From the NCBI GenBank assembly GCA_902470065.1, contig CABRFA010000006.1, positions 1 through 64,000 on the forward strand: 64,000 nucleotides of DNA. Direction: 5' to 3'. Positions within the stretch are counted from its first letter, which is position 1. Each line of letters begins with the position of its first letter. Under the pieces are notes generated by a model. It worked only from the letters and a program-made list of their open reading frames with translations, searched no databases and was not told the origin of the DNA. This document shows positions 17,585 to 26,589 of the stretch, in pieces. The stretch comes from an uncultured Collinsella sp. (GTDB taxonomy: Bacteria > Actinomycetota > Coriobacteriia > Coriobacteriales > Coriobacteriaceae). The translations under genes and the position numbers were made by a program.

Positions 17585-17855
17585 AAGATCCCCTCTCACA
17601 TGGCAGCCCGGAGGCGAGACCGGGCGAAATTGCTACACGCACAACACTGACTTATAAAATTGTTTGGCAGCGGCACGGTTCGGCAGGCGGTATGAAACGT
17701 CGTCCCCAGCGGTGAAAACGAACATTACCGCAGATAAATGCTATATTTGATAAACGCGTTACCAAACGACAATGCCCCGTCCGCGCAAACACACGAACAG
17801 GGCATTGATCAAGTTTTACGGTCAGCGACTCTTTTGTGCCAGCGACCTTCTGTCT
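17585..17855 (-). other. Spacer between the alpha-glucoside and hydrogenase operons
   Basis: A 271-bp spacer without a gene. It holds the leader of the hydrogenase operon, including a GCCCGGAGGCGAGACCGGGC hairpin (17607-17626), and near 17770-17807 a stem CAATGCCC/GGGCATTG that may end the GH4 transcript arriving from the right. AT-rich stretches around 17650 and 17740 could contain promoters, but no convincing -35/-10 pair stands out. Confidence 0.4.
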
Positions 17856-19238
17856 TTAGCTAAGCTCGGGCCAGTAACCCTTGTTGGCCTCGATCATGTC
17901 GTCGAGAACCTCCTTGGCGACCTTCATCGACGGCACGGTCTTGTTGAGCGTAAAGGCCTTGAGCGCCTTCTCGTACGAACCCTCGATCGTAGCCTCGACC
18001 ACGAGCTTCTCGGAGTTCAGCTGCTGCATCATGAGACCCTGCTGGAACAGCGGAATGTTGTCGCGGCTGATGACCTCGGGGCCGTTCTTGCCAATGTAGG
18101 CAGGCAGCTCGACCATAGCGTCGTAGGGCATGTTGGGGATAGCGCCCTTGTTCTCGCAGATGACCAGGAAGCGCTGCTTGGTGTCGTTCTTCAGAGCGAT
18201 GGCCAGATCGGCAATCCAGTCGCCGTGGCTGCCCGCATAGAACGTGCTCTCGTCGATCTCGCCCGTCTTCTCATAGTGGGCGATGCCGTCGAAGAGGTTC
18301 TTCTCACGCGTCTCCTCAACCTCGTTTGCGCGGGTGCGCTCGGGGTTGGAATGCTCGACGAACTCCTTCTGCTGCAGGTAGTAGTTCAGATACGTGTTGG
18401 GCAGGTACTCCGGGAAGCACTCCATGATCTCGTACTCGCCCTTCCAGACGTAGTACCAGCTGCCCTTGGTGTGGCGATTCTGCTCGGGGTGCTCGTCGGT
18501 GGTCTCCTCGGGCTTCTTTGCCATGAGCGAGCCCATGCCCTTGAGGTAGGAGTCGGGCAGCAGAATCTGGTGCTCCTTGATGTACTCGCGCAGCTGCGGC
18601 AGGACCTCCTCGCCCTTGTGGCGAATCGAGGTGAACCAACCAAAGTGGTTGAGGCCAAAGTAATCGTACTCGACATCCTTCTTGTCGATATCGAGCGCGG
18701 CGCAAACCACGTCGATGATCGCGATCGGCATGTCGCAGATGTTGATGATGCGAGCGTTAGGACGCAGCACACGGCAGCCCTCGGAGACGATGGCGGCAGG
18801 GTTGGAGTAGTTGAGAATCCAGTAGTCCTTCTTGGCGTACTTCTCAACGTCATCGATCAGCTCGACCATGGGGAAGATGGTGCGCATGCCATAGGCAAGG
18901 CCGCCGCAACCGCAGGTCTCCTGACCCACGCAGCCGTGACGCAGCGGAATCTTTTCGTCCTGCTCGCGCATGGCGTAGCCGCCCACGCGCATCTGGGCAA
19001 ACACGAAGCTCGCATCGGTAAAAGCCGTCTTTTTGTCGGTGGTCACCGTGAGCTTGATGTCCAGGCCAAGGTCCTCGTGCAAAATCCAATCCACGAGCAC
19101 GCCGATCTTGCGCTGGCGCTCCTCGTTGATGTCGTACAGACGAATCTCGTCAACGTCGAGCTCGTCCTTGCGCAGGGCAATGGACTTGACGATGCCAGGG
19201 GTAAAGGTGGATCCGCCACCACACAGAGTAATGATCAT
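17856..19238 (-). CDS. GH4 6-phospho-alpha-glucosidase (maltose-6'-phosphate type)
   Basis: An NAD+ and Mn2+-dependent cytoplasmic hydrolase of phosphorylated alpha-glucosides. The N-terminus LCGGGSTFTPGIVK is the GH4 nucleotide fold. The metal site is Cys168 in NICDMPIA and His198 in GLNHFGW. The CDMP tetrapeptide is the known signature of alpha-specific members (GlvA/MalH), as opposed to CNVP-type in beta-specific ones. Length 460 aa is a little longer than GlvA. It lies 3 bases after the EIICB stop codon and is certainly in the same transcript, so substrate import and cleavage are linked. Confidence 0.92.
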   Translation of the reverse strand: MIITLCGGGSTFTPGIVKSIALRKDELDVDEIRLYDINEERQRKIGVLVDWILHEDLGLDIKLTVTTDKKTAFTDASFVFAQMRVGGYAMREQDEKIPLRHGCVGQETCGCGGLAYGMRTIFPMVELIDDVEKYAKKDYWILNYSNPAAIVSEGCRVLRPNARIINICDMPIAIIDVVCAALDIDKKDVEYDYFGLNHFGWFTSIRHKGEEVLPQLREYIKEHQILLPDSYLKGMGSLMAKKPEETTDEHPEQNRHTKGSWYYVWKGEYEIMECFPEYLPNTYLNYYLQQKEFVEHSNPERTRANEVEETREKNLFDGIAHYEKTGEIDESTFYAGSHGDWIADLAIALKNDTKQRFLVICENKGAIPNMPYDAMVELPAYIGKNGPEVISRDNIPLFQQGLMMQQLNSEKLVVEATIEGSYEKALKAFTLNKTVPSMKVAKEVLDDMIEANKGYWPELS

Positions 19239-19241
19239 TGT

Positions 19242-20858
19242 TTACTGCTCCTTCTCAATTGCGTTCTCGACCTTGTCGCGCATCTCGGCGACCTTCATGC
19301 CAAAGATGATCTGGATATTGTTACCGTTGCGGTTGATGCCGCTGTTGGGCACGTGGTTGATGAGGTTCTCATCGATGAGGTCCGGGTTCTTAACGTTCAC
19401 GCGGAGACGCGTAAAGCAGTTCTCGAGCTCCTCGATGTTGTCCTTGCCGCCAAGACCTGCGACCAGGTCGGCAATGCCTGCATCGACGCCCTCTGCGGGA
19501 GCCGCGGCAACAGCGCCCTGCTTCACCGCGACAGACGCGGCGGCCTCGCCCTCGGCAACGGACTCGGCGAGCTCGGACTCCTCCTCGCGACCAGGCGTGT
19601 GGAGCTTGAGCTTCTTAATGAGGAAGCTAAAGAGGAAGAAGTACAGAGCGGCGTTGACGACTCCAAGCACCAGCATAACCGGCCAGTTGGTCTTATCGAC
19701 ACCAAGAACCAGGTTGGAAACCACGATGTTGATGATGCCGCCTGCAGTCGAAGCGGGCACGGAGAGGACCTTGAGCAGAACCAGGAAGATGCCGGAAAGA
19801 ACCGAGTGAACGACGAAGAGCACGGGAGCGGCAAAGACAAAGAGGAAGTCCATGGGCTCGGTGACACAGGAGAGCACGGCGGTGATGATCAGCGGGATAA
19901 TGACAGCCTTGGTCTTGTCCTTGTTCTCCTTGTAAGCGGTGAAGATAAAGGCGAGGCCGATGCCGATGTAGGGCCACAGGTTGTTGAAGGTATAGCTGTT
20001 GAAGTAGGTGCTATCGGAGAAGGGCTGGCCCGTCATTGCCATCTCGGCAACACGGATGGGGTAGGCGCCGGCGATAACCTGACCACCCAGCGTAAGGGTG
20101 CCACCCACATCGGAGAACTGGAACGGGGTGTAGATGAGGTGGTGCAGACCGGTGGGAACGAGCAGCTTGTTGAGCATGCCGTAGATAAACAGACCGATGT
20201 TGCCCGACTCCTTAATGATGCCGGCAACGGAGGAGATGGCACCCTGGACCGGAGGCCAAACGATGCAGAAGCCCGCGCCCATGATCCAGGAGATGATGAT
20301 CATGATCAGGAACGGAAAGCGAACGCCCGAGAACATCGAAAGGGCAATGGGGAACTGCTTGTTCGAGTACTTGTTGAACACGGCACCGGTGATGCAACCA
20401 AGAATGATGCCGCCGAACACGCCGGTATCGAGCACCTGGATACCCATAACGGTGGCCTGGCCGGTTCCGGTAAGACCGAGCATGCCGCTCGCATCGGCAA
20501 GAGAGCCGGTGGCGTTGAGCACGATGTTGTTAGCCTGCAGGAACAGGAAGAACGACATCAGGGCGATCAGCGAAGCATGGCCCTTGTTCTTCTTTGCCAT
20601 GGCGCCGGCGATGCCCACGCAGAACAGAATCGAGAGGTTGTTGATGATAAACATCAGCGACTGATAGACAACGGCGCCCACGAGCTGGAACGGACCGAAG
20701 CCCAGCACGGGGACCAAAGCGCAGATGGTCTTGTTGGTCAGAATGATGCCCACGATGAGCAGGATGCCGGCAACCGAGAGATACATCATCGGCTGGACGA
20801 TCGACTTCGCGAACACCTCCAACGGCGCTTTGAAATTGAACTTCTTTTTTGCGGTCAT
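19242..20858 (-). CDS. PTS alpha-glucoside EIICB permease
   Basis: Imports and phosphorylates maltose-like alpha-glucosides. EIIC comes first (about 15-400, about ten helices, motif LLVPTGLHHLIYTPFQF and CVTEPMDFLFVF), followed by an Ala/Glu-rich linker (about 410-455) and EIIB with Cys481 in ENCFTRLRV. 538 aa, same domain order as MalX/GlvC; no EIIA. ATG at 20858 follows GGAAGGGG. It is followed by the GH4 enzyme and preceded by the antiterminator and EIIA genes, all on one strand. Confidence 0.9.
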   Translation of the reverse strand: MTAKKKFNFKAPLEVFAKSIVQPMMYLSVAGILLIVGIILTNKTICALVPVLGFGPFQLVGAVVYQSLMFIINNLSILFCVGIAGAMAKKNKGHASLIALMSFFLFLQANNIVLNATGSLADASGMLGLTGTGQATVMGIQVLDTGVFGGIILGCITGAVFNKYSNKQFPIALSMFSGVRFPFLIMIIISWIMGAGFCIVWPPVQGAISSVAGIIKESGNIGLFIYGMLNKLLVPTGLHHLIYTPFQFSDVGGTLTLGGQVIAGAYPIRVAEMAMTGQPFSDSTYFNSYTFNNLWPYIGIGLAFIFTAYKENKDKTKAVIIPLIITAVLSCVTEPMDFLFVFAAPVLFVVHSVLSGIFLVLLKVLSVPASTAGGIINIVVSNLVLGVDKTNWPVMLVLGVVNAALYFFLFSFLIKKLKLHTPGREEESELAESVAEGEAAASVAVKQGAVAAAPAEGVDAGIADLVAGLGGKDNIEELENCFTRLRVNVKNPDLIDENLINHVPNSGINRNGNNIQIIFGMKVAEMRDKVENAIEKEQ

Positions 20859-20957
20859 AGCGGTATTCCCCTTCCTTTTCCGCAAATTGAGACAGATGTG
20901 CCCTGGACAAGACCGTAAGCCCTGCCTTATATCAATCGATGTGTGGGCACGTTATGC

Positions 20958-21824
20958 CTAGAGACCAGGTTCTCCAAGCAGGTTAACAATGTGATACGCG
21001 AGATAACTCTTCTCGGCATCGGTAACGACAACGTTATAGGTAGACGACAAGTGGGCGGCTATGGCGTCCGCGCACGAGAATGCGCACGGATACGCCGTTT
21101 CATCGATTCGGAACAGCGCGTCGCCATTGATTTGCCCGGCCGTGGGGTCAAGCGCCCGCTGTGCGAAAAACTGCAGGTGGCGGACGAAACGCTCATAGGG
21201 CAACGAGGTGTCATCGAGGGTCGTAGCATAGCGCTCGGAAACAATCGCAAGCACGTCGCGAACAAGCTGGACCGAAACAATCAGACGGTCAGAGCGTTGC
21301 GGCATGGTGGCGTTGACGATATGCAGCGTAATGAAACCCTGCTCTTCTTCGCTCATCTGAATGCCCATATACTCCTTGATAATCTGCAGCGCACGGCCCG
21401 CAAGTGCATACTCCTTGCGATAGAACTGCTGGATCTCGAGCAGCAACGGATTCTCACAGGAGACGCCCTTGCGCTCGCGCTCCAAAGCAAGGCTGATATG
21501 GTCTGCGAGAGCAATGAGAATCTTGTCGTTGGTATCAACATTGAGCTCTCGACGGAGCATCTGAACAATGTCCTCGGCAATCACGAGGTTGACGGTGGGG
21601 ATGGACTCCAAAAGATGTGCCAAGCGGTCAATCGTACGCGAATCCTGAGAAGTTCCCTCCTGCAACGCGTAGGTCTTTTCGATCGACGCCTCGTCGATGG
21701 CATCGCCGGCATGACGGCCAAAGCAGAGGCCTCGACCGATGACGATGAGCTCGGAGCCATCGTCCGAAGTGACCATTGCGACGTTGTTGTTAAAAACTCG
21801 CTTGATAACCACGGTACCCACCAC
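20958..21824 (-). CDS. BglG/LicT family transcription antiterminator
   Basis: A PTS-controlled RNA-binding antiterminator of 288 aa. The N-terminal co-antiterminator domain (VIKRVFNNNVAMVTSDDGSE) is followed by two PRD domains with the phosphorylatable histidines seen in IDRLAHLLE, LADHISLAL, ITLHIVNAT and LAYHIVNLL. Start is ambiguous: GTG codons at 21824, 21821 and 21812 are in frame, and alignment with LicT (MxIxKVxNNN) favours 21812. It begins just after the EIIA gene and precedes EIICB, so it likely governs the alpha-glucoside regulon through the leader element at 22424-22456. Confidence 0.88.
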   Translation of the reverse strand: MVGTVVIKRVFNNNVAMVTSDDGSELIVIGRGLCFGRHAGDAIDEASIEKTYALQEGTSQDSRTIDRLAHLLESIPTVNLVIAEDIVQMLRRELNVDTNDKILIALADHISLALERERKGVSCENPLLLEIQQFYRKEYALAGRALQIIKEYMGIQMSEEEQGFITLHIVNATMPQRSDRLIVSVQLVRDVLAIVSERYATTLDDTSLPYERFVRHLQFFAQRALDPTAGQINGDALFRIDETAYPCAFSCADAIAAHLSSTYNVVVTDAEKSYLAYHIVNLLGEPGL

Positions 21825-21830
21825 AAGAAT

Positions 21831-22343
21831 TTACTCGGAAAGCCAGACGACAGGCTCTTTAACAGCAACAGGGCCGGAAGCATGCTCACGAAGAGTCGAG
21901 TTCTCCGAGCGCTCGCACACGATAACGAAGACCGTGGGATCGAAGCCGGCGGCGCGGACCACGTCGAAATCGACCTCGACGAGGGGCTGGCCCGCGTCAA
22001 CGTGATCACCCTGGGCAACAAGCGCATGGAAGCCCTTGCCCTCAAGTTTAACAGTGTCGATTCCGATGTGCAGCATCACCTGAGCAGAGCTGTCGTCGGA
22101 CATGATGCCCAGTGCGTGCTCAGTCGGAAACAGCGCCGCGACGGTGCCGGAAACAGGAGCGCACACCGTTCCCTCTTGGGGAACCACGGCAACGCCATCG
22201 CCCACTGCACGGCTGCTAAAAGCGGGGTCATTGGTATTTTCTAGATGAACAAGCTCGCCGGAAACGGGAGCGAGGATTTCGAACTCGGAAGCCGCAGTCG
22301 TCTGTTTATCCGAGCCACCCATTAGGCGAGAAAAGAAACCCAT
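21831..22343 (-). CDS. crr: Stand-alone PTS EIIA-Glc component
   Basis: A 170-aa soluble phosphocarrier that relays phosphate from HPr to EIIB domains. Phosphorylated His92 lies in QVMLHIGIDT and the partner His76 in FPTEHALGI, matching His90 and His75 of E. coli EIIA-Glc. The APVSGELVHL and GDGVAVVPQEG segments are typical. ATG at 22343 is favoured by AAGGGA nine bases upstream, itself part of an alternative ATG at 22361. First gene of the alpha-glucoside operon and the only EIIA-Glc in the window, whereas three permeases here lack one. Confidence 0.93.
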   Translation of the reverse strand: MGFFSRLMGGSDKQTTAASEFEILAPVSGELVHLENTNDPAFSSRAVGDGVAVVPQEGTVCAPVSGTVAALFPTEHALGIMSDDSSAQVMLHIGIDTVKLEGKGFHALVAQGDHVDAGQPLVEVDFDVVRAAGFDPTVFVIVCERSENSTLREHASGPVAVKEPVVWLSE

Positions 22344-22423
22344 GGTGACATGTCCCTTCATAAATATAGCCCAACCAAAATCAATCGAATGCGCCCATTG
22401 AGACGCTCGCGATCAAAGACTTT

Positions 22424-22456
22424 GGTTAGGCCCACGTCCGAGGGGACTCGGTAACC
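22424..22456 (-). promoter_or_regulatory. Candidate ribonucleic antiterminator (RAT) in the EIIA-operon leader
   Basis: On the minus strand GGTTACCGAG...CTCGGACGTGGGCCTAACC forms a stem with asymmetric internal loops, similar in layout to LicT/SacT RAT targets. Its 3' half (GCCTAACCAAA) can alternatively pair with TTTGGTTGGGC about 40 bases downstream (22369-22379), the overlap expected of an antitermination switch. The alternative stem lacks a U-tract, so the switch may not be a classical terminator. Confidence 0.45.
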
Positions 22457-22480
22457 TTCCGCATTTCTTTTACGAGGGTT

Positions 22481-22508
22481 ATTGTAGACAAGCCCAAAGC
22501 CGGAACAA
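22481..22508 (-). promoter_or_regulatory. Promoter of the EIIA/antiterminator/EIICB/GH4 operon
   Basis: Minus strand TTGTTC (22508-22503), 16-bp spacer, TACAAT (22486-22481). The predicted start near 22474 puts the RAT candidate at about +18 to +50. Confidence 0.5.
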
Positions 22509-22618
22509 TCATTATGACCGGCGAACGGTATTTTTTCTCCGATAAACGGTATTTAAGCGGCACTTAGGGACGTTCCTTTTCTGCCGGCACTCGGGGACAC
22601 TCCTCACTCTGGCACATT

Positions 22619-22665
22619 GGGGACAAGTTTGTTTGCACCAGGTTGGTGCAGATTAACCTGGCTCC
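22619..22665. repeat. Family C nested palindrome, copy C1
   Basis: GGGGACAAGTTTGTTTGCACC followed by AGGTTGGTGCAGATTAACCTG: an inner TGCACCA/TGGTGCA hairpin nested in a decayed outer stem. A better copy is at 33650-33695. Related GGGGACA fragments lie just left (22563-22602). It sits downstream of the flavodoxin/ferredoxin gene stop (22687). Confidence 0.7.
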
Positions 22666-22686
22666 ATTGCGCCAATTTCGTATGCG

Positions 22687-23448
22687 CTAGATGAAGAGCT
22701 CGCATTCCTTCCGCACGGCGCAGACCTTGCTCAGCATCTGGGAAACAGCGGATAACTTGTTGGGATCAAGCTTGCGAGCGCCTCGCGGACATACGGCGAT
22801 GCAGCGCATGCAGGAGATGCACGCCTCGCCAGCTGTTCGCTTGGGGTCGCCCTTTTCGATAGCACAAACGGGGCACGCCGCGGCGCATGCACCGCAGGAG
22901 ACGCAATCCTCTGTTGCCTCGGGTGCCATGCGGTGACCTCCAGCTTGTTTATAAGGACGATTGCCGGGGATAGAGGGCTCGGACGCATCCTCAGCCAACA
23001 GCTTTTGCTGAATTTGCTGCACAAACTCTGCGAGCTGCGCCGCATCCTGCGCATCCGGACGACCGGCAGCAAACTGTCGCGCGATGGAATGTTCTGCAAT
23101 GGCTGCAACTGCCGCGATCACCCGGAATCCCGCATGCTTCGCAACGTCCTCCAGCTCTACGAGCGTGTCCTCAAACGCGCGGTTTCCGTATACACAAACC
23201 AAAACTGCCCGAGCCCCGTTGCCTCGCACCATGCCCAACCGGTCAGCCACCACAGCCGGGATTCTACCGGCATACGCCGGCACAGAGATTACGGCCACGT
23301 CGTCCTCAGTCATCGAGACAGCGCTGAAATCTAGCCCGCTATCGGTAAGATCGACGGTAACGGTATTCTTGCCCAGTGCCCCGGCCACAAGGCCAGACAC
23401 CTTCCGCGTTCCACCCGTCGGACTAAACACAATTTCGAATACGCTCAT
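22687..23448 (-). CDS. EFR1-type flavodoxin-fold/ferredoxin protein
   Basis: A 253-aa electron-transfer protein. The N-terminus is a flavodoxin-like fold with the phosphate-loop variant FSPTGGTRKVSG and PAYAGRIPAVVADRL; the C-terminus carries two [4Fe-4S] motifs, CVSCGACAAACPVC and CISCMRCIAVCP. This arrangement defines the EFR1 family common in anaerobes, whose reaction is not established. ATG at 23448 follows GAGGG by 8 bases. It stands alone, between palindrome C1 and a 560-bp gene-free spacer. Confidence 0.85.
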   Translation of the reverse strand: MSVFEIVFSPTGGTRKVSGLVAGALGKNTVTVDLTDSGLDFSAVSMTEDDVAVISVPAYAGRIPAVVADRLGMVRGNGARAVLVCVYGNRAFEDTLVELEDVAKHAGFRVIAAVAAIAEHSIARQFAAGRPDAQDAAQLAEFVQQIQQKLLAEDASEPSIPGNRPYKQAGGHRMAPEATEDCVSCGACAAACPVCAIEKGDPKRTAGEACISCMRCIAVCPRGARKLDPNKLSAVSQMLSKVCAVRKECELFI

Positions 23449-24007
23449 CGAGACACCCTCCCCTACGCCTGGCAACGCGTCAAGCCGCTTTCACATTCAG
23501 ACAGAGTATACGGCGCATGGGGGGGAGCTCCCCGTTTTGGTGCGCTAGGCAGCCCGATACACCAACCCATACTGCCCGCCTTTTCGGTTTGCATAATTCC
23601 CGGTACAGATTGCATATATTTACTGGATACCGCCGCGTTCTCCTGAGGTACCCCATCCTGGCCCGTGCAAAAAACGGAGTATTCTGCAACGTGACCGCGC
23701 CAGCACCGCCGCGGGTGGGCAAAACTGTAGGGCGCCGTATCATTTTAAGTCCCGACATGGCGAGAATGACGCGCCCCTGCTCCGGAAAACGGCGAAATCT
23801 GACTCGGAACGCTCGCTAGGGATATCCGAAGGCCACCGTTGGCGACGTCGAATCATATGCAGACAACTCGAACTGCAGAATACTCCAAAAAATGCACGGC
23901 GCACCCCATAGGACCCATTGCTGCATGGCGAAAAATAGGTCCTCGGCATCCCCCAGATGCATTCCCGAGAACATCACGTTTGAATTAGCGATGGACACGG
24001 CAAACAA
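23449..24007. other. Gene-free spacer containing an inverted repeat pair
   Basis: About 560 bp with open frames on both strands but no ribosome site, codon pattern or recognisable protein. It contains an inverted pair: GTGCAAAAAACGGAGTATTC (starting 23665, through 23688) and its near reverse complement starting TGCAGAATACTCC (23874-23899); the poly-A stretch is flipped between arms. This looks like a degenerate or non-coding element. No further function can be assigned. Confidence 0.5.
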
Positions 24008-24038
24008 AAGGGCCCGAGCGTTGTTTGCTCGGGCCCTT
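24008..24038 (-). terminator. Intrinsic terminator of the DEAD-box helicase gene
   Basis: A 12-bp stem AAGGGCCCGAGC/GCTCGGGCCCTT with a 7-base loop, followed on the minus strand by TTTTGTTTG, 32 bp past the stop codon. Confidence 0.85.
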
Positions 24039-24070
24039 AGCTTGTCTCACGCTAGCGGGCGATGCGTATG

Positions 24071-26320
24071 TTACTTGCGCTTGCCGCCGCCGTCACCGGG
24101 ACGACGGGAGCTGCTACCACGCTTGCCGCCACGGCTGTTGCCATAGCTGCCGCGGTTATCGCGACCGCCGGCGCGGCCGCCACGGGAACCGGCCTGGTTG
24201 CCGCCGCGACCACCACGGTAGCCGCCGCGACGCTCTTCGCGGGTATCGTCGTAGTTGCGCCAATCATCGCGACGATCGCGGCTGGCACGCGGGTCACGAC
24301 GATCGCGCGACTCGTTAGAACGACCAGCGCCGCCGCGGCCGCCATTGCCGCGAGCACCCTCGCGACGCTCGCCGCCGCGGCTACCGCGCTCTTCAAAGCG
24401 CTTGCCGCCACGGGACTCACCGCCACGGGCACCTCGCTCACCGCGGCTCTCGCCGCCGCGATGCTCATCACGGCCACCGCGCTCGTCATCGCGACCGGAA
24501 CGACGACGGTCGCCCGCACCACGCTTGCCGCTACGCGAGCCACGGCCCTCGTCCTCGCGCTCGACACGACGACGGCCACCGCGATCCTCGTCCTCGCGGC
24601 GGCGGCGATGCGCCTCGCCCTGGAACTGCTTGGCACGACGCTCGGCACGGTTGCCACGCGGGGCCTGCTTGACGGCGTCAGCACCGCCGCGCTCCTCGGC
24701 AGCCACCTCGCGGGCCACGCTCTCAACAGCCTCGTCCACGCGAGCCTGAACGCCTTCGCGCACGCGGGTCTTGCCGCCGCGCTTGGGACGGCTCGGACGC
24801 TCGCCGTCGCCGCGGCGCTCGTCGCGACCGCGGTTGGAACGACCGGCCACATCGCCGTAGTCATCGCCGTTGCGCTTGCCGTCGCGACGTGCCTGCTCAA
24901 GCTTCTTCTTGCTCTTGGACTTGCCGCGCTTGGTCTTCTTCTTCACCTTAAAGGCGGCAGGATCGCGCTCGGGGTCAACGGCGGGCGGGTTGGGGCCCAC
25001 GTGCAGGTCGCCGGCTTCGTAAATATCGGCCGTCTTGTCCATGAGCTTCTCGATCTCGTAGAACTCGTCCACGTCCTGCTCAGTCACAAACGTAATGGCC
25101 CAGCCCAGCTCGCCGGCGCGGCCCGTACGGCCAATGCGGTGGATATAGTCGGTCGGCTCGGCCGGCACGTCAAAGTTCACGACGTAGCGCACGTCGCTAA
25201 TGTCGATACCGCGGGCGAGCACGTCGGTCGCCACCAGTACGTCGACGGTGCCGTCGCGGAAGGCCGAAAGCGCGCGCTCGCGCTGGGCCTGGCTGCGGTT
25301 GCCGTGAATCGCGGCGGCCTTGATGCCCTTACGCTCCAGACGACGGCAGCAGCTGTCGGCGCGGTGCTTGGTGCGCATAAAGACGATAGTGCGCTCCGGG
25401 CCCTCCTTCTTGAGGAACTCGGGCAGCAGATTGTTCTTGGCCTCGATGGACACCGGGAATACAAACTGGTCGACGGTGTCGGCGGTCGACGTGGCGGGCG
25501 CGATCTCCACGCGTGCCGGGTCGCTCACCAGGTCGGTGATCTCGCCCACGGCCTCCTCGTCGAGCGTGGCCGAGAACAGCAGCGTCTGACGCTCGGCCGG
25601 CGTCTCGCGCACAATGCGGCGGACGGCGGGCAAAAAGCCCATGTCGAGCATGCGGTCGGCCTCATCCAGCACCAGCACCTTGACCTCGTCCAGGTGGCAG
25701 GCGCCCTGCTCGATCAGGTCGACCAGACGACCCGGCGTGGCAACTAGGATATCGCAACCGTACTTGAGTGCCGCGGTCTGCGGCTTGTAGCTCACGCCGC
25801 CCACGACGGTCACGGCAACGTGGCCCGTGACGTCGGCGATTTTGCTTGCGACCTCGTCGATCTGCTGGGCAAGCTCGCGCGTGGGGGTGATGACGAGCAT
25901 CACGGGGCCACGGCCGTTGCCCTCGGGCTTTTTAGCACCGCGACGGCGGTTGCGGCCGCCACGCTCGCGCACGGGTTTGGGAGGAGCGATGTGCTCCAGA
26001 TTGTTCATAGTCGGCAGCAAAAAGGCGGCCGTCTTGCCGGTGCCGGTCTGGGCGGCGGCAAGCAAGTCGCGGCCCTCGAGCACCACGGGGATCGAGCCAG
26101 CCTGGACAGGCGTCGGCGCCGTGTAGCCCAGGTTCTCGATAGCACGAAGCATCTCGTCCGAAAGTCCCAGCTCGTCAAAGGCGGGCAGACTATCGGTAGC
26201 GGACTCGACGGCCTGGGCGGCATTTGCCTCATCGGCGGCATCGAAGGCAGCCTGGGTCATGGCCTCACGGGTCTCGTCCAGGATCTCGGCGTCCGTGACG
26301 TCGGATACAGAATTACGCAT
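24071..26320 (-). CDS. DEAD-box RNA helicase with a long RGG-rich tail
   Basis: ATP-dependent RNA helicase of the DeaD/CshA/RhlE class, 749 aa. Core motifs in order: Q-motif GYTAPTPVQ, Walker A AAQTGTGKTAA, PTRELAQQ, VLDEADRML, FSATL, and HRIGRTGRAG. After the core (about residue 430) comes a basic tail of about 300 residues dominated by Arg, Gly, Asp and Glu, with many RGG/GGR repeats and no folded domain visible, likely RNA binding or condensate forming. ATG at 26320 follows AAGGAA by 9 bases. GC-rich repeats in the tail create long spurious frames on the other strand. Monocistronic with its own terminator. Confidence 0.93.
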   Translation of the reverse strand: MRNSVSDVTDAEILDETREAMTQAAFDAADEANAAQAVESATDSLPAFDELGLSDEMLRAIENLGYTAPTPVQAGSIPVVLEGRDLLAAAQTGTGKTAAFLLPTMNNLEHIAPPKPVRERGGRNRRRGAKKPEGNGRGPVMLVITPTRELAQQIDEVASKIADVTGHVAVTVVGGVSYKPQTAALKYGCDILVATPGRLVDLIEQGACHLDEVKVLVLDEADRMLDMGFLPAVRRIVRETPAERQTLLFSATLDEEAVGEITDLVSDPARVEIAPATSTADTVDQFVFPVSIEAKNNLLPEFLKKEGPERTIVFMRTKHRADSCCRRLERKGIKAAAIHGNRSQAQRERALSAFRDGTVDVLVATDVLARGIDISDVRYVVNFDVPAEPTDYIHRIGRTGRAGELGWAITFVTEQDVDEFYEIEKLMDKTADIYEAGDLHVGPNPPAVDPERDPAAFKVKKKTKRGKSKSKKKLEQARRDGKRNGDDYGDVAGRSNRGRDERRGDGERPSRPKRGGKTRVREGVQARVDEAVESVAREVAAEERGGADAVKQAPRGNRAERRAKQFQGEAHRRRREDEDRGGRRRVEREDEGRGSRSGKRGAGDRRRSGRDDERGGRDEHRGGESRGERGARGGESRGGKRFEERGSRGGERREGARGNGGRGGAGRSNESRDRRDPRASRDRRDDWRNYDDTREERRGGYRGGRGGNQAGSRGGRAGGRDNRGSYGNSRGGKRGSSSRRPGDGGGKRK

Positions 26321-26589
26321 ATGTTGTTGTTCCTTATCTGCACGCGCAATGGGCACGGCATGCGGCCGCGCGGGCGTGCTTGGTAGTGCGCTAATACATA
26401 CAAAAACAGGTGCGCACAGAGAGGACGTTGCTCAGCACGCTGGCGATCGCTTTGGCAGCCCTATCACGCGCCGTCCAGACGCAGCAGCTCTAAGCGATGG
26501 AGCAGATTCGCCGCCGGTTAGTATACCCGTGCTTCGCATGCCCCCACGTAAACCACAGATGACGAGGCGGACGAGGTGGGCCCGGCTGA
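26321..26589. other. Leader and spacer upstream of the helicase gene
   Basis: About 270 bp with no gene, continuing into palindromes B1-B2; the whole gene-free interval is 26321-26908. It must hold the helicase promoter (cold-shock-type long leaders are common in this family), but no clear -10/-35 was identified. The FHA gene promoter probably lies between B2 (26730) and 26909. Confidence 0.4.

Noticed and set aside
17772..20918. A 1048-codon open frame on the + strand opposite the GH4/EIICB genes
   Set aside because: It is the antisense image of two well-supported enzymes with catalytic motifs; composition is typical of high-GC shadows and no ribosome site precedes it.
23480..23949. Open frames of 69-100 codons in the spacer between the EFR1-type gene and the helicase
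   Set aside because: They overlap each other on both strands, lack ribosome sites and match no family; the region is treated as non-coding.
24062..25747. A 561-codon Ala/Thr-rich frame opposite the helicase
   Set aside because: Created by the RGG-tail codons on the other strand (CGN/GGN repeats read as Ala/Thr/Val).
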